From positions 1,369,001 through 1,433,000 of the forward strand of contig JAYKKI010000040.1 of assembly GCA_039881145.1 (NCBI GenBank): 64,000 nucleotides of DNA. Direction: 5' to 3'. This DNA comes from Druceiella hillmani. Its lineage: Eukaryota; Arthropoda; Insecta; Lepidoptera; Hepialidae. Numbering within the stretch: position 1 is the first letter of the stretch; each line of letters opens with the position of its first letter. Shown here piece after piece: positions 1-12,922 of this stretch. The notes beneath the pieces are model-generated. The model was given only the letters and a program-made list of their open reading frames with translations. It had not been told where the DNA came from and did not search any database. The translations under genes were made by a program, and so were the position numbers.

Positions 1-568
1 CATTCAAGGGTCTATTGTAAAACATATTAGTACTTTAAATACGTTATTTAAATCAATTGATTTCATTTTTTTAATATTCAATAGATTATACTTGTCAAAA
101 TGCTTTTGGGTACTACTGTATATTTAGTTATACGATTATATGTTATTTTTACCGGTAGAAGAAATAGATTAAAATTTTAAAATTTCCCAGGTTTATTTTT
201 GAATATTTAACAAAATCTTATAAAGCCCAGCAGTTAATGAATGGGTTTGATAAATTTCTAATTTCATCTCTGTCTCTTTTACCTTCTTACAATGTTTAAG
301 TGATATTAAAAGTGGTTGGTGAATGCAGAAAAGATTTTCGCCGGCAACTTCGTATATTTTTATTGGAATCCGTATTTTTATATATTTTTTCACCTATTAT
401 TTTTATGAAAACGAAATTAATTAAACATTGCATTAAATACTGCAATACTGCGTTGCAATTTTACAGATGCATTATATTTAATTCCGAACAAAGTACATGT
501 TCAAGTTAGATTGAGGTCAATGTTTATTACCCCGTGCTAATTTTATATACACGTAAATATATACTTAC

Positions 569-3500
569 AAATAGTTTCAGCAATATTACCGACGACGTAC
601 TGTGTTCCGAATCTGACAGCCAACGAACCCATGGCACGACGCCCTATTGTTACCTGAGAATAAAACTTTTAATTAAATGAAGAAAGCTTATTGCACTTAT
701 TAATTTAATCAGATGGTAATTCTTCTATTACTAATTACCTAACCGATTATAATAGACTCATATATTAGATATTTTATTTAATTCCAAAGAAATATTCGTC
801 ATTTATTTGTATGTTAACCTCAAAGACCAATATTAAAGATTATGTAGTTTATATTTCCTTGTAATTTAAATAAAGTACAATAATAAAATATAATATTTTT
901 AATAATAAAATATAATATATTAATAAAATATTTTTTCATGATCTAAGCAGAATTTTACTTAAATTAATTCCACAGAAAGAGGATTATCATTTTCCATTAC
1001 ATGTAAACCATCCTTGAAACCAAAAGACCTAGTCACAAACTTTTATCGAAAGACATGTTTTCTAATAAAATCATTTTTAGTAAAATAATCTGTACCTTAC
1101 CAATTTCGTTTTAAAATACTTGTTTTAACAAACTATCGTATATTGAGTGAAAATGTGAGGTAAAATGGAAATATTTCATGAAATTAGAATGGTTCCATAA
1201 ATAAAAATAATGTGAAATTAAAAAAATTTAATGATATTTAAAAAACATTTCTTTTAATATTTTAACTATCTTTTAACAATATAATTCCATAGAAGAAGAA
1301 AAGGAATGTACCGTACAACACGGAGTTAACGATTGTATAGTGATACGTGGGTATAATTATTTTATAATTAAAACGGACTAAAAAGGAAAGTATTAGATGT
1401 ATTATTTTGACCCACAGTTTCAGATAGTTTAGATTTATTATTTCGACTTACAGTGCAGACATAAAATTTCGTGTTTGCATATAATAGAGACTATATATAA
1501 ATTGGAAATTAAAGTTTTGTTAAAAGAAATATCATAAAACATTGAACAGTATAATTAAATTGGGACATAAGGCAAAATTTTGCCTAACAAGAGCTAATTT
1601 CTATTAATTATTCCGGATTCTTTATCTGTTCATATGAACCATAATATTTCATTTCGATAAATGATGTAGGTGCGTAAGTAACGTGCATTGTGATATTTAT
1701 ATAATTTTAGAGTCGATACACCTACTTCACTTGGTTTTATATACACTCTAAATAATTTTCTACATAAAAGCTTCCCCAAATACTTGCTAAGCATACTAAG
1801 TGGTAATATATCGTAACGTAAAGTTCACTACTGTTAAGTTAGTTTTTAGTATTTTGCACTTGATGGGGCGAGGGAATGATTTAATTGTGGTAATGTTGTC
1901 CGTCCGTTCTTCTGTTGATCTGTCAGTCTTCTTACTTGTAAAGGAAATAAAATATAAACTTGAAATAAAAAGGAAATAAAATTTAACAAAAGAATGTAGG
2001 CCCAAAACTAGGAAATGTACTGGTAATGAGTTTACATTCTATTTTGAGAGACCTTTTCAATATATAAAGGCGACTAATTTTTTCTCATATCTTTATGCAT
2101 GATATCATTAAAAAGAGCTCTATGAATAGATATCCGTTTATTTTTTAATATTTTCACTGAAAAATAACGATTTGGTGGACAATTAAATTTACCATTTTTT
2201 GACTCATTTCCTTACTTGCCTTGACTTTTCTGAAAAAACCTATATGTTCCTGCATACAGGTATAATTCAACTAAATATTACTTATATTTAAACAATAATA
2301 AAGTCAACCAAATACGAAAACAGGTAAAAAAGTTATGAGGATTGAAACCTAATTTATATGGAGAAATTCTCAATATTTTAAGGTTCTAAAAGACTAATAA
2401 TTTGATAGGAATGCTATTGACCCTCAACATTTTTACATTTTTATAAGTCCGTAAGTGTATGCTAAATATTGAAATATGAGCTTCACTCGTCCTGATTAAG
2501 TTTATTTGCGTATCAAAAAAAGTAATGTTAATTATTACACATTATTTATTATTTAAGTCTTTTTCATTTTTTAATTGTTTTTTTTTCTTTTAATAATCAC
2601 CAATTTCTACTGTAACTCGCAAATTCCAAATCATATTTTTTTCAAAAACTAGAGCAGAACATATAATTCTACAACTTACCGTATTCCAATAATTATCCAG
2701 AGGTTCTGTAGTGTGACCATAGGGTACCAATATCATTTGCCCGAAGGAGTGAAAGGACAAGAACATATCTAGGGTGGGTGCCACTTGTGCGATATAAGAC
2801 GAAAGAGTACGAGTCTCAATTTCAGAAAATGGACCGTTACCAGGGTAAGTGTCGTGCTGAGGATCATTCACAGCACCGTATTCTGAAATTGAATGATTGA
2901 TAATTATAATGATAATAATGATGATTGCGGTGATAACATCTCTTTATCTCTTGTAAGGTATAATCCCCAAATGGTTTGGCTTGCGTAATATATGCAAACG
3001 TACAAACATAAAACAATATTAAAAGCGTTATTAAAAATAATCAAAGTAAATGCAATAAGTAGAGATTGCAGGTGTTCTAATGGCGTTATTCCTCTAAAAC
3101 CCATTTTTTTACATTTATCTCAAGGGATGGATGAAAAGTATTCTTTAATTTCGCGGAGAATGGAGGAAAACGTGAAGCTGACATCGTAGCTCATACGTCG
3201 ATTTTCCTGTCTTATTAGGGTTTGCTGTACGATAACATAGGAATAGATCACAAAAGCACACAAAATAGTGAAATAGTGAAAAGTATACAAAATTTCCTAT
3301 TTAATTGAATTTTATCAAACCACACCAAATAAATAAACGGTGAAAAAATCGGTTTTTATTTCAATATAGATTGAAGATTAGCATAATACGTACCTTAAGG
3401 AAAGTATCACCCAGTGATAGCATGCGAATGCTATCACTGGGTGATATTTTCATGCTACAACCTGTTTAAAACTGCCGAGTAGTTAAAAAAAAAGGCAAAG

Positions 3501-3570
3501 TTTTTGTACTAAATTAATATTTCTTGTATTTCTATCCTGAACCCGTAACAATATGTGCTCATGTGATATA

Positions 3571-3613
<43 letters not shown>

Positions 3614-6442
3614 CATACAGTGAGTAAAATATATACGTATGAAACATTGAAGAATGAACAGCGTGGGTTCAGCTGTTGGTTGACAGACTACCAAAAAACC
3701 GAAATTATTTCACATCTTATTCCTAGTGTTATATTCTACGTGTTTTTGTTTTGTTTTATTCTACGTGTTTTTTATATTCTACGTGTTTTTGTTTTGTTTT
3801 TAATAAATATTTTTAACAAACTATTAATTTATATTTATACATTATCAACTGCAGTAACATCACTACTGCACTTTACAACACACCCGTGAGTGCATTACAA
3901 AGTGATAATATTTGAAGGGTGTAACATGGCAAAACTTTTCTCGTTGAAAATGCTATAGTATTGCTTGTTGTTATATATTTTAATAAATCATTGCCACCTT
4001 AAGGTACAATGTCATTTTCTTTAATGTTGACAAATTTTAAATTATTTTACTTCTGTATCCGTGAACGAAATCACAACAAATTATGAGAAAATTATATGGT
4101 TGAAGAAAGTAAATTGTATGATTAATATGATGTTGGTAAGGAAATTGCCGACAGCTAGGAAACTTGAAAGCTGTATAAGAATTTTCTGTACTTTAAAATG
4201 TCATAAATTATTCATAAATTAATAATATTCACCATTCCAATAATTGTTCCAGTTTCTATTTAAATCTATGCCCACTCCACCACTGATCGGTCTCGTATTC
4301 TTACGCCACATTCTGTTCTGTAAGAAAATAGGTTGTGTCCCAATAATTTAAGGTAAAATTATTTTGAATTCCAACATCGATTATAAATAATATATATTCT
4401 TTAATATACTCAAAAAGCGATATTTTACGTAATTTCTTTAATAAATGGCTATAAATCATTCTAAATCTGATGAAAGATACTTCTAAACGATTACTGCATC
4501 TTTCTGTTTTTTTAACTAAATAGTTCAAGAGTAATTTGCTTTGATTAATAATATTATTAAGATACATCAAAAATGTAATTCTCTAATACTAGTAAAATAA
4601 TACACATAAAAATAAACATATCAGAAATTGAAACTATATCATATGCATCATAAACAACCTGTCCCTGTCCATTGCTGGATATAGCCCCTCCAATAAGCGT
4701 ATCATCGAAGGTAATAACTCTAAAATCGTCAACTTGGACAGACAGGTTGACGACGACAGTACGTAGCTTCTCACAGCAGTTGTGCTGCTCTGATAGTCAA
4801 TGGCCTATGGCATTTAGCTACACGATTGCAAACGTCACTCCAGCCCTGTTCGACGAGCGGCTGGGAATCAAACTCGGCACCCGACAGTGTGCCGCACTAT
4901 GAAAGCCGTAAACCTTATGATCAAAACAATATCCCACGGTATCGATAAAAAACATAGTGTCGACTTGATGTATGCATGAATGCAGCCATTTAATAGCAAG
5001 TATACTTTGAAATAGTTTTCAAGATCAATTATTCGTCGCATTATAACTGGAATATTGTGGTAATAAATCATTGTGTCTTGAGAATATTTACAAACTGTTA
5101 GTATATTTGAACTAAAAATAACGCTCTTAGTTTGATAAACTAGTTAAACGGTCGTATATAAATTTACAAAATACATCGCATTTATTTTAATTGATTCTAA
5201 TAAATGTTGCTGTGATGGTATAATACATTATTACTAGACCTGTAAATATGAGTGAAAATAATCACAGCCTACTAATTTCAACTATTAATTTCAAGGCTGA
5301 GTGAAAAGCTGTATTAATTTATACACAGGTTTTTAAATCAAAGAAAATTATACGCCCGCAATATATAATCAATATCCATGTTGAAAGAAAAACCAATTGA
5401 AAATAGACGATATCCAGCCATAGTTTCATATACAGATATTTTTTGACCATTTTAGGAATTATCCGTTATTTTATCCAATGGATGAACTTTTGCTAAGTTG
5501 ATCAATTTAAGATGTTTTTTGTGGAATAATAATAGTTAACTGATGAAAAGTGTTTGGTATTTTAAACTGTAACACATTTTTTAACCTGTTGGGTTATGTA
5601 TATTTTATTAAATAAAGTATTATTTTGTAAATTAAAAAACTTACCACTTCATGAGAGTAAACATATCCATCAGGGTTGGTAACCGGGAAAATATACCAGT
5701 CAAAGTGTTGTGCTGCAGCGACTGTCTCTGGATAATCGCTAGTTAGAAGTTCATTAGCAATGTAAGTAACCGTTGCAACAGCTATCCATTCTCTGGCATG
5801 CATACCACCTTCTATGAACGCTCCCTTTCTTCCGGTTCCATGTGATATTTTGATACCCTTTATTTCTCTACCTTCAGTTGATGTCCCTCCCACTATCACC
5901 GTGACTATGTCTGGATAACTTGCAGCTAAATGGTCAAGCCAGGCGTATATGTCTTCAAGAGTCTGATATTGAGACCAATTGAAGTTTTCTGGATTTCGCA
6001 TAGCACCAGCTGTTGGCATTTGTCTGTCTATAGCACTGGAATAAAGATTTCACCATTTGATTCCATTTCAGTTTAATAAATGGTTCAGCTAAACAAAAAA
6101 AATAAACGAAAAATAAAAATTGTTTCTAGGATATAGAAATATGCACATGTGAACATACCTCTGCACATTATCAACAGTTATTTCCCAATTAATATTATTA
6201 TCAGTTAATAGTTTGGAAAATGCTTCTTTGTCAGCCGGAGAGACAACGACATTAAGGAAAAGATCCTTTCTTGCTCTATTCCAGAAGTTGAGGTTTGCAT
6301 TATTTTTTTCAGCATCTTCCAAAATCTTCACCTCTTCGTCAGTCTTTGGGACGATACGATACAAAGAAAAGTTTTCGAAGCGAACCTTTTCAGATGACAC
6401 TGCTATTGCCGCCAGGGCAACTAGCAGGATAAGTGACTTCAT
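569..6442 (-). CDS. CP1: zinc carboxypeptidase A-like zymogen (M14A), 5 of 6 exons, 3' end off window
   Basis: Coding exons on the minus strand: 6442-6159, 6035-5645, 4317-4233, 2882-2680 and 653-569; the last exon lies beyond position 1. All joins have GT/AG borders and keep frame (phases 2,0,1,0,1). The first ~16 residues (MKSLILLVALAAIAVSS) are a signal peptide. Exon 1 encodes an M14 propeptide. A likely activation Arg lies about 7 residues before the first Trp of the mature domain (NFNW). Exon 2 has the zinc motif GGMHAREW (His about 174, Glu about 177) and NPDGY. Exon 3 has NRMWRK (CPA Arg127) and DLNRNW (Asn144/Arg145). Exon 4 has SFHSFGQ (third zinc ligand, CPA His196). Exon 5 ends AETI, with the Tyr248 codon split across the last intron. 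Expected length is about 415 aa, normal for the family. An upstream in-frame ATG at 6496 would bury the signal peptide, so 6442 is preferred. Probably a secreted digestive exopeptidase. Confidence 0.9.
3405..3446. repeat. Perfect 19-bp hairpin with 4-bp loop, CP1 intron 3
   Basis: Arms 3405-3423 and 3428-3446 are exact complements around GCGA. Arm sequence TATCACCCAGTGATAGCAT. The stem extends imperfectly outward by about five more pairs. No link to a known RNA class was recognised. Confidence 0.9.
3566..3613. repeat. (TA)n microsatellite
   Basis: Near-pure TA run in CP1 intron 3. Confidence 0.98.
4625..4920 (-). mobile_element. Probable tRNA-related SINE in CP1 intron 2
   Basis: This is a GC-richer island in AT-rich intron DNA. 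Read on the minus strand, it begins with a region containing a pol III B-box-like sequence (GAGTTTGATTCCC, about 4865-4877). It then runs through a unique body to GGCTATATCCAGCAATGGAC and a TATGATGCAT tail. The layout (tRNA-like head, body, simple tail) fits an insect SINE in the same orientation as CP1. The family is unnamed. Confidence 0.55.
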
Positions 6443-6605
6443 TGCTGCGAAATTAAAGATCTTTTTAAGATTTAAAAAAAAAAAAATTGATTTCAATCAA
6501 GAGGCTTTAAATTAAAAGCTATAAGATTTACTCTCAACCTATGACAATTCAATAGTTTGGAACAAGGCCTATAAACCACTATACGAACTTACATAAATAA
6601 GCGAA

Positions 6606-6612
6606 CATATAT

Positions 6613-6693
<81 letters not shown>
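6606..6693. repeat. (AC)n(AT)n microsatellite
   Basis: A compound dinucleotide run upstream of the CP1 start codon. Confidence 0.98.
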
Positions 6694-6696
<3 letters not shown>

Positions 6697-7539
6697 TCTC
6701 TGTTTCCTTTGACTTTTAGATAAACCATTTAGAAACAATCCAATTTATAAGAATCGTCGAATAAATTTAATGAAGATTTTAACTTGTGAAAATAGCTCTT
6801 ACATGAAAAATTGCCAGAATAAATATGTACTGGTTTTATTTTTACAATACCTTTGCAGTCTATTATTACCGTTTAAACGAGGCTTAATTAAACAATCATT
6901 TCGATAATCTCGTCACAGACGGTTTATTTATTACAGAGGTTTACTGGGTAATCGTATCAGAGTGATTACATCGATAAAATTATTTCTCAACATGTTCTCG
7001 AATCTCAAATACGATTAGTACATATTAAAGTAGGGCTGTTATCATAATCAGGGAATGATGATAAAATCAAGTTATGTACAGTTTGAAAGTTTGTTATCAA
7101 TGTTTTTAGTCACATCAAGCTAATTGAATGTCTAAACTATGACATAAATATTATTTGTTATCTTTTACAAGGTACTTGTAACGTTTCTTGAATTAAGTTT
7201 AAGGATTTGTGATATTCCTAAATTATAATACGAGGATCGGAAAAGTTTTTTGCTTAGTGGATTACAGGACTTATTGTAGAATTTGGATATTAAATTTAGA
7301 CTAAAAGAGAGAGTGCCCTACAAACTTAATCTCTCCTAGAAGAAAATGTTATTTATTCTTAAAGGAAAATTTTGTGTATTTATGGGTTTAAAAAAAGGGA
7401 ATATTATCTGAACATATAATAAAATGGTAACATAGTGAATTCTATACTTTGAAAATATTTTGAAAACAGTGATTGTTTTAGCGTATAGAATTATAATAGG
7501 AACTAAAAAAAATTTTTTTACAATTTTTGTCTGTGTTTA

Positions 7540-7720
7540 AGTTTGTTAATTTGAGCGTGAATCACATAAAATCTACTAGACGTATTTTCATGAAATTTGG
7601 TATGGTAATAGCATATACCCAGGAGCAACATATAGGATATAAAACATTTTCTTTCCCTAATTACACGCGAACGAAGTCCTATATATAAACAGAAATATGC
7701 GACGAGGGCTTGAAATAGAA
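7540..7720 (+). repeat. Dispersed repeat fragment, lepidopteran-like 'ATGAAATTTGGTAT' family
   Basis: It contains ATCACATAAAATCTACTAGA, TCATGAAATTTGGTATGGTA, then CCCAGGAGCAACATATAGGA and ACACGCGAACGAAGTCC. This order resembles a dispersed repeat I associate with Lepidoptera. The family is given from memory only. Confidence 0.5.
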
Positions 7721-7739
7721 AAAATATAATTTAGAATAA

Positions 7740-7910
7740 CAAGAAAAAAATTTTCAAACAATTTTTAATGCGAGTACGCACAATATATAGCAAATAGGAT
7801 GTTGAAAGTTAGAGGGTGTTTATTTAGAATTGAAACAATTTTTAATGCGAGTACGCAAAATATATAGCAAATATGTTGAAAGTTAGAGGGTGGTTTATTT
7901 AGAATAGTAA
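7740..7910. repeat. Short tandem duplication, ~75-bp unit
   Basis: ACAATTTTTAATGCGAGTAC with following AGCAAATA...GTTGAAAGTTAGAGGGTG appears twice in direct order, the second copy at about 7837-7910. It lies just beyond a dispersed repeat fragment (7540-7720). Confidence 0.85.
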
Positions 7911-8214
7911 TATACAGTAAGAGTTTTTATGAAAGCAGGTATTATGTTTTACAAATGAAGTGCGCCTGGCTGTACCTAAAAATCTGGTGGTTTAATAAGT
8001 AGTGCAATTTAATAACATCCATGGAAAATTAAACAAACGAATTTTGCAAAAAAACGCTAATTGCAGAAACTGCTAGAATTGCAGGTAAAAAATAATCTAG
8101 GAATCGATAGGATCAACCAGCATATCTATCTGTGTATTCATTAAACGATAATAGAGAGTCACATTGGTATTAATATTATAAGGGTGCAAATGAATAAATA
8201 CTACAGTCAATATA

Positions 8215-8690
8215 AAATTTAAAAAATCAAAATTCCGCCCTAATGTACACTTTGATGTAATCTAATCTGTACAATCAATAAATATTTTCGCAGATTGTCT
8301 ACGGTCATGAAAATAATCAAAACCAAACTAAATACAAGTAAAATTGAACCGGTGACAAGTGTATTGAAATTCACGTAATAGCTAATTAAATATTAATCAT
8401 CAAAATAACGTACACACCTACATATTTATCGGTTAAAATTTGAAAAATAAAAAAAAATCTAAAAAACCAAATTTCCGCCCTAAAATACACCAAACTAATC
8501 TAATCTGAACAAGTAATAAATATTTTCACAGATTGTCTACGGTCATGAAAACAATCAAAGCCAACACAAATACAAGTAAAATTGAACCGGTAACAAGTAT
8601 ATTGAAATTCACATAATGGCTTATTAAATATTATTCATCAAAATGGCGTACACACCTACATATGTTATCGGTTAAAATATTGCTGTTATT
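8215..8690. repeat. Diverged tandem duplication, ~235-bp unit
   Basis: Segments at about 8215-8445 and 8455-8690 align over their whole length, from TTCCGCCCTAA through CAGATTGTCTACGGTCATGA and AAGTAAAATTGAACCGGT to CGTACACACCTACATAT, with scattered substitutions. No coding potential. Confidence 0.9.
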
Positions 8691-10199
8691 TGCATGACAG
8701 TTTCATCGAGAATGAATATTTTCTTATTACTTAATTATGATAGTACTGTATACTAATATCCATGTTCAGATATATGATTAAAATCGTCAAAAGTTTACTG
8801 ACAGATTGTATACTAACAAACTGCAAATTAGCATTAAATTGCTGTTTGCTAAAATTATTGTATCTGCTACTTTTGAATTCGTTATGTGTTACAACTTGAA
8901 ACTCCTTAATGTATCTAAACGTTACGAAAAAAATCTGTAATTTTTAGAATGGAATAATTGATTGAATCTAATACTTATTCCAATTGCATGGCAATAACTT
9001 TCAAAATATAGTAAAGATCAACATTTCCTTAATAACTATTTCAAGACTTAATTTACAGTCATTTGTATATTTAGTATTGAAATGTGAATTGATAAATTGC
9101 ATACAATACATTATTCCATGGAAAAATGTCAATCGCTATTCCAAAGCAGACTATTTAAACAATGTATATCTACTTACCGAATTGCCTAATTTTCGGTTTT
9201 TATGTCGATGTCCGTCCGGTCACAAAAATAATAACGATCGTTCTAAATATACTTGTAATGAAGGTGGGAATGGATTGATTTCTTTGCAACATATAATCGT
9301 TAGCACTTTATCACCCGACAAGTTATCTTTGTCCATTTTTTTATATCTTGACAGGCAACGTTTTCGATGATAGTATATCGTTTAATGATGTGTTGATTAA
9401 AATTAAATCTCTTCTGGTTTTGGAAATTTTTATTAACACAATATAGTAATTTGAAGGCTGTCAGTTAATTGAAAATATTGGTTCCATTTAAATAAAAACA
9501 ATTATAATTTAATAGAAAATTACAATATGCAACTTTTAAAAACGGAATTGGAGGGGAAACGGAAAAGTGAAAATATATTTTTATATTTAATACTAGTAGA
9601 ACTGTAGTTAACCGTATATAATTGAAAGAAACTGACTAAAATTTAGTAATAACTATAATGAATAATAAATTTAGAATAAATGTACAAATAATTTTAATTA
9701 TAATTAAATAAAAGTAAAATATGGTTGTCGATAACTGTATTTCATTTTTCTTTAAGATCGGTGAACAATTTATTACCTGCAATACTAGTGTTTTGAAGAA
9801 CTGCAAAATATACACACTTATTGTTTCATTCACACGAATTCGTCTCTTTCTATTCTCACGTTGCTTGAGTAAAATTCATTATTATAACAAATATATTATT
9901 ATTATTCCAACCCCAATAATTATTTATTTAAAAATTATATTCTATATTAAAAAGATCAGTTTTTTCTTCGGAATGTACGTCTCAGTAAACATTTTTTCCT
10001 AAGAATAAACAATACTTTATTTTCATCATTGAATTTTTATTTAATACTAAAACCCGTCTAAGTTGTAACTCTTTATTCAAAAGAGGATATGAAATTTATC
10101 GAATATTTTTAACACAGAAGCATAATACATAAACTTAGCGACAGATTTTAATGAATATATTTGTATTAAAATATTAACAATATTTTAACAAAGAAATAA

Positions 10200-12883
10200 T
10201 TAGTTGAGGAAATATCCAATAAATCGTCCCTCTCTGATAAGAGCCAGCACAGAGTCCATGGTTTCTTCTCCGGATGGAATTATTTGTTCCGGCGGAAGTA
10301 AGAAGCCGTGAGTTCCCCTGTCTCTTAACTCGTAGCAAGCCACGTATGGAACTTGGAAACGGGCTTTAACCCAGTCGATGCTTGTACCGGCCGCCGGGTC
10401 TAAAATCAATCATTTATATTAATTAATAATAGAATATTTATAATAATTAAACTTTAAATCTATTGTAGGACTACTTAGAAGCTTTTAAAATTTTCCAATG
10501 GCATGCTTTTTTCACTCTAATTTTTTTTTAATTTGCTCAAAATGGATGAAGATATTATATAAGTAAATGTACAGTATTTTAGGTTCTTTTTGATATAATT
10601 TATCCCTATAAAGAAAATATTTATATCGGGCTATATATTTGTTGAATTTAATGGCAGATGTTAATAACTGAATTAGTTTTAAAATTGACAACTAGCCTGC
10701 TTTTGTGTATTGAATTAAAGCAAGTAAGTATTTTTATTTTGTGCATCGGTATATATTTATTTATGATGTCCTATAAAGCGTGCATTGATATCTAATTCTA
10801 TGTTGACATAATATCTCATTTTTACTCTTTTTTGTTACCATCCTTAACATTAAGTAGAGAATTTTGGTAGACTCGGATCATTAATGATACAGATTTCATG
10901 GTTTGTATTTTGTCTACTTCTTTCAAATAGTTTGATAATACACATATTTGTAAAAACATTTATTTACAAATGAAAATGTGATAAATTGTATAACATTTGC
11001 TCAGATATGTGACTAAAATCATCAACAGTTTACTTACAAATTGTTTCTGCTGTATTTCCTACCACGTATTGAGTACCGTACCTCACAGCCAAAGAACCCA
11101 TCGCTCTGCGCCCGATTGTTACCTATAAATTTAAAAAAAACTACTTTTAACTTTTTCTTAATTAAAGACTAATTATTACAATACCATTTCTTAAAGGAGG
11201 GGAGACATCGATTATCTGCTGGTAACCATGACGATTGGTGGATTTTAATTAGTCAACGATCTGGCACAACATATTCTTTGTGATGTACTGCGAGCATAAG
11301 GTGTAGTATATCCATTATACTTATAATATTAAATGTACCTCAAATAAGTGGCGAATATTTGATAAAAAGCATGATACCGAAGCATCTCTTAATAATACAT
11401 CTTAATAGATTTACTCTTGAATTTTTGATCAGCTTTTTTTCATACAAATATTTCAAGTACTCGCTTCAATATTGTTTGTTAGTACTCGCTTCAGTATTGA
11501 TTGTTATGCTATTTTCTTATTTAATATGAGTGAATCCTCCAGTACTACTGTGTATGTGCAAAGTGTTTGAAATATAGTTATAATTTATTAGTAAAATACT
11601 TCCTGATTATTGAATATTTCTATGTAACTTAAAAAAAGTTTTTGAGAAACAAATATTTCGGTCTTCGAATGGAATGTATGTTCCCACAAATATTTTATAT
11701 TAATTTTTGCTAAGTTCATGTTCTTTTATATCGTCGCTATAATAATTTTATCAGTATAATATAATCCAAAATATATTCAATCTATATTAAAACAGCAGAA
11801 TGAACAAAACCTCATTATCTTCAAAAGTAAATAAATATTAATTGTAACATACTTATTTTCATAAAGTTCGCTAATCTAAATAATGTTCAATTCGTCGCAG
11901 TATAGGTATTTTAACATAAATTTTGTGCGTTCATTGACATAATGAATTTTAATTCAAAGAACATGGAAATAAACATATCAGATAAAGATGCAAACCAAAG
12001 AAAGCAGAGTTATTGAAATTACAATCTTCTAGTAATATATTTGAAATATTTTTAAGAAAAAAGTGTATACGAAGAAGCAAATCCAAGTTTTGAAAGGAAA
12101 AATTAAATATCGTAATAATCTAGGTTGCTTTTGTAACAATTAGAGTCCTTTCAGCAAATATTGACATAAACTTAGAGTAGTTCGTAAAGTTAGGAAAAAG
12201 TAACGTCTTGTTACTAATTCACTGAAATGTATTAGTGCCAGTGAATAGAAAATTTGATTATAACATTTATGAAATGAGTTTGTATATTAATAAACACCTA
12301 AAGGAATATTTAATTTGATTAAGTATTCAGTATAAACTAGACATTTTCCGTAATATTTTAGCTAGTAATTCTGCCTACCCTACGTACGAATGAGAGGTGG
12401 TATGCATTTCTTTAAATATTTCTCCATTACGTGCTCACGGGATAGTGTCTTTGACCCAAATAGGTAACGATAATACTGCATTTATTAATGTGTAGAAATC
12501 GTTTTTAAAAAAGGATTAAATACGTCATCTAGCGGAGAATTATAACAAGAGTTTTTATTTAAAATAAAATTAATATCAAGAAAAGCACCGGAGTTAATAT
12601 ACCTAAATTCTATGGCTCGAAATCGAGCATGAAGATAAAGTTAAGTGCTACTTATTTTTTTTTCCTATCACGTAAATACATATTTTATTATATTTAATAC
12701 CACTGAACGTCTTTGTAGCACTGAATGTCGTGGGTTATTATTTATTAGTATTACTAAGTATAAAATATTGCAAATAATTCTTAAACGTATGCCAAAAATT
12801 AGAAAAAAATTACACCACATTTCATGTCATCATACCTTTTTTTTCCAAAAATAGAATATGATTTCATTAAAATAACAAAAATG

Positions 12884-12922
<39 letters not shown>

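Larger units (their letters stand above)
6694..10199. other. CP1-CP2 intergenic DNA, non-repeat remainder
   Basis: Apart from the dispersed repeat at 7540-7720 and the tandem duplications listed separately, this stretch is AT-rich with no recognised gene. Reading frames at 8984-9370 and 9721-10002 show no domain or splice context and look like chance. Confidence 0.6.

Noticed and set aside
1..568. A terminal exon for CP1
   Set aside because: No SIDW or ELRD-type coding sequence was found on the minus strand here, so the last exon must lie outside the window.
3509..3889. Open frames on both strands rich in IYIYIY
   Set aside because: They are translations of a (TA)n run. The same applies to frames near 12824-13074 and 15492-15695.
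4672..4902. 76-codon plus-strand frame
   Set aside because: It is antisense to a SINE-like island in CP1 intron 2.
6440..6496. Upstream in-frame ATG for CP1
   Set aside because: It would add 18 residues before a good signal peptide and crosses an acceptor-like site, and the paralogues start at the position equivalent to 6442.
6213..6515. 100-codon plus-strand frame
   Set aside because: It is the antisense of CP1 exon 1.
8984..9370. 128-codon open frame on the plus strand
   Set aside because: No recognisable domain, no splice or promoter context, and composition like the surrounding intergenic DNA.
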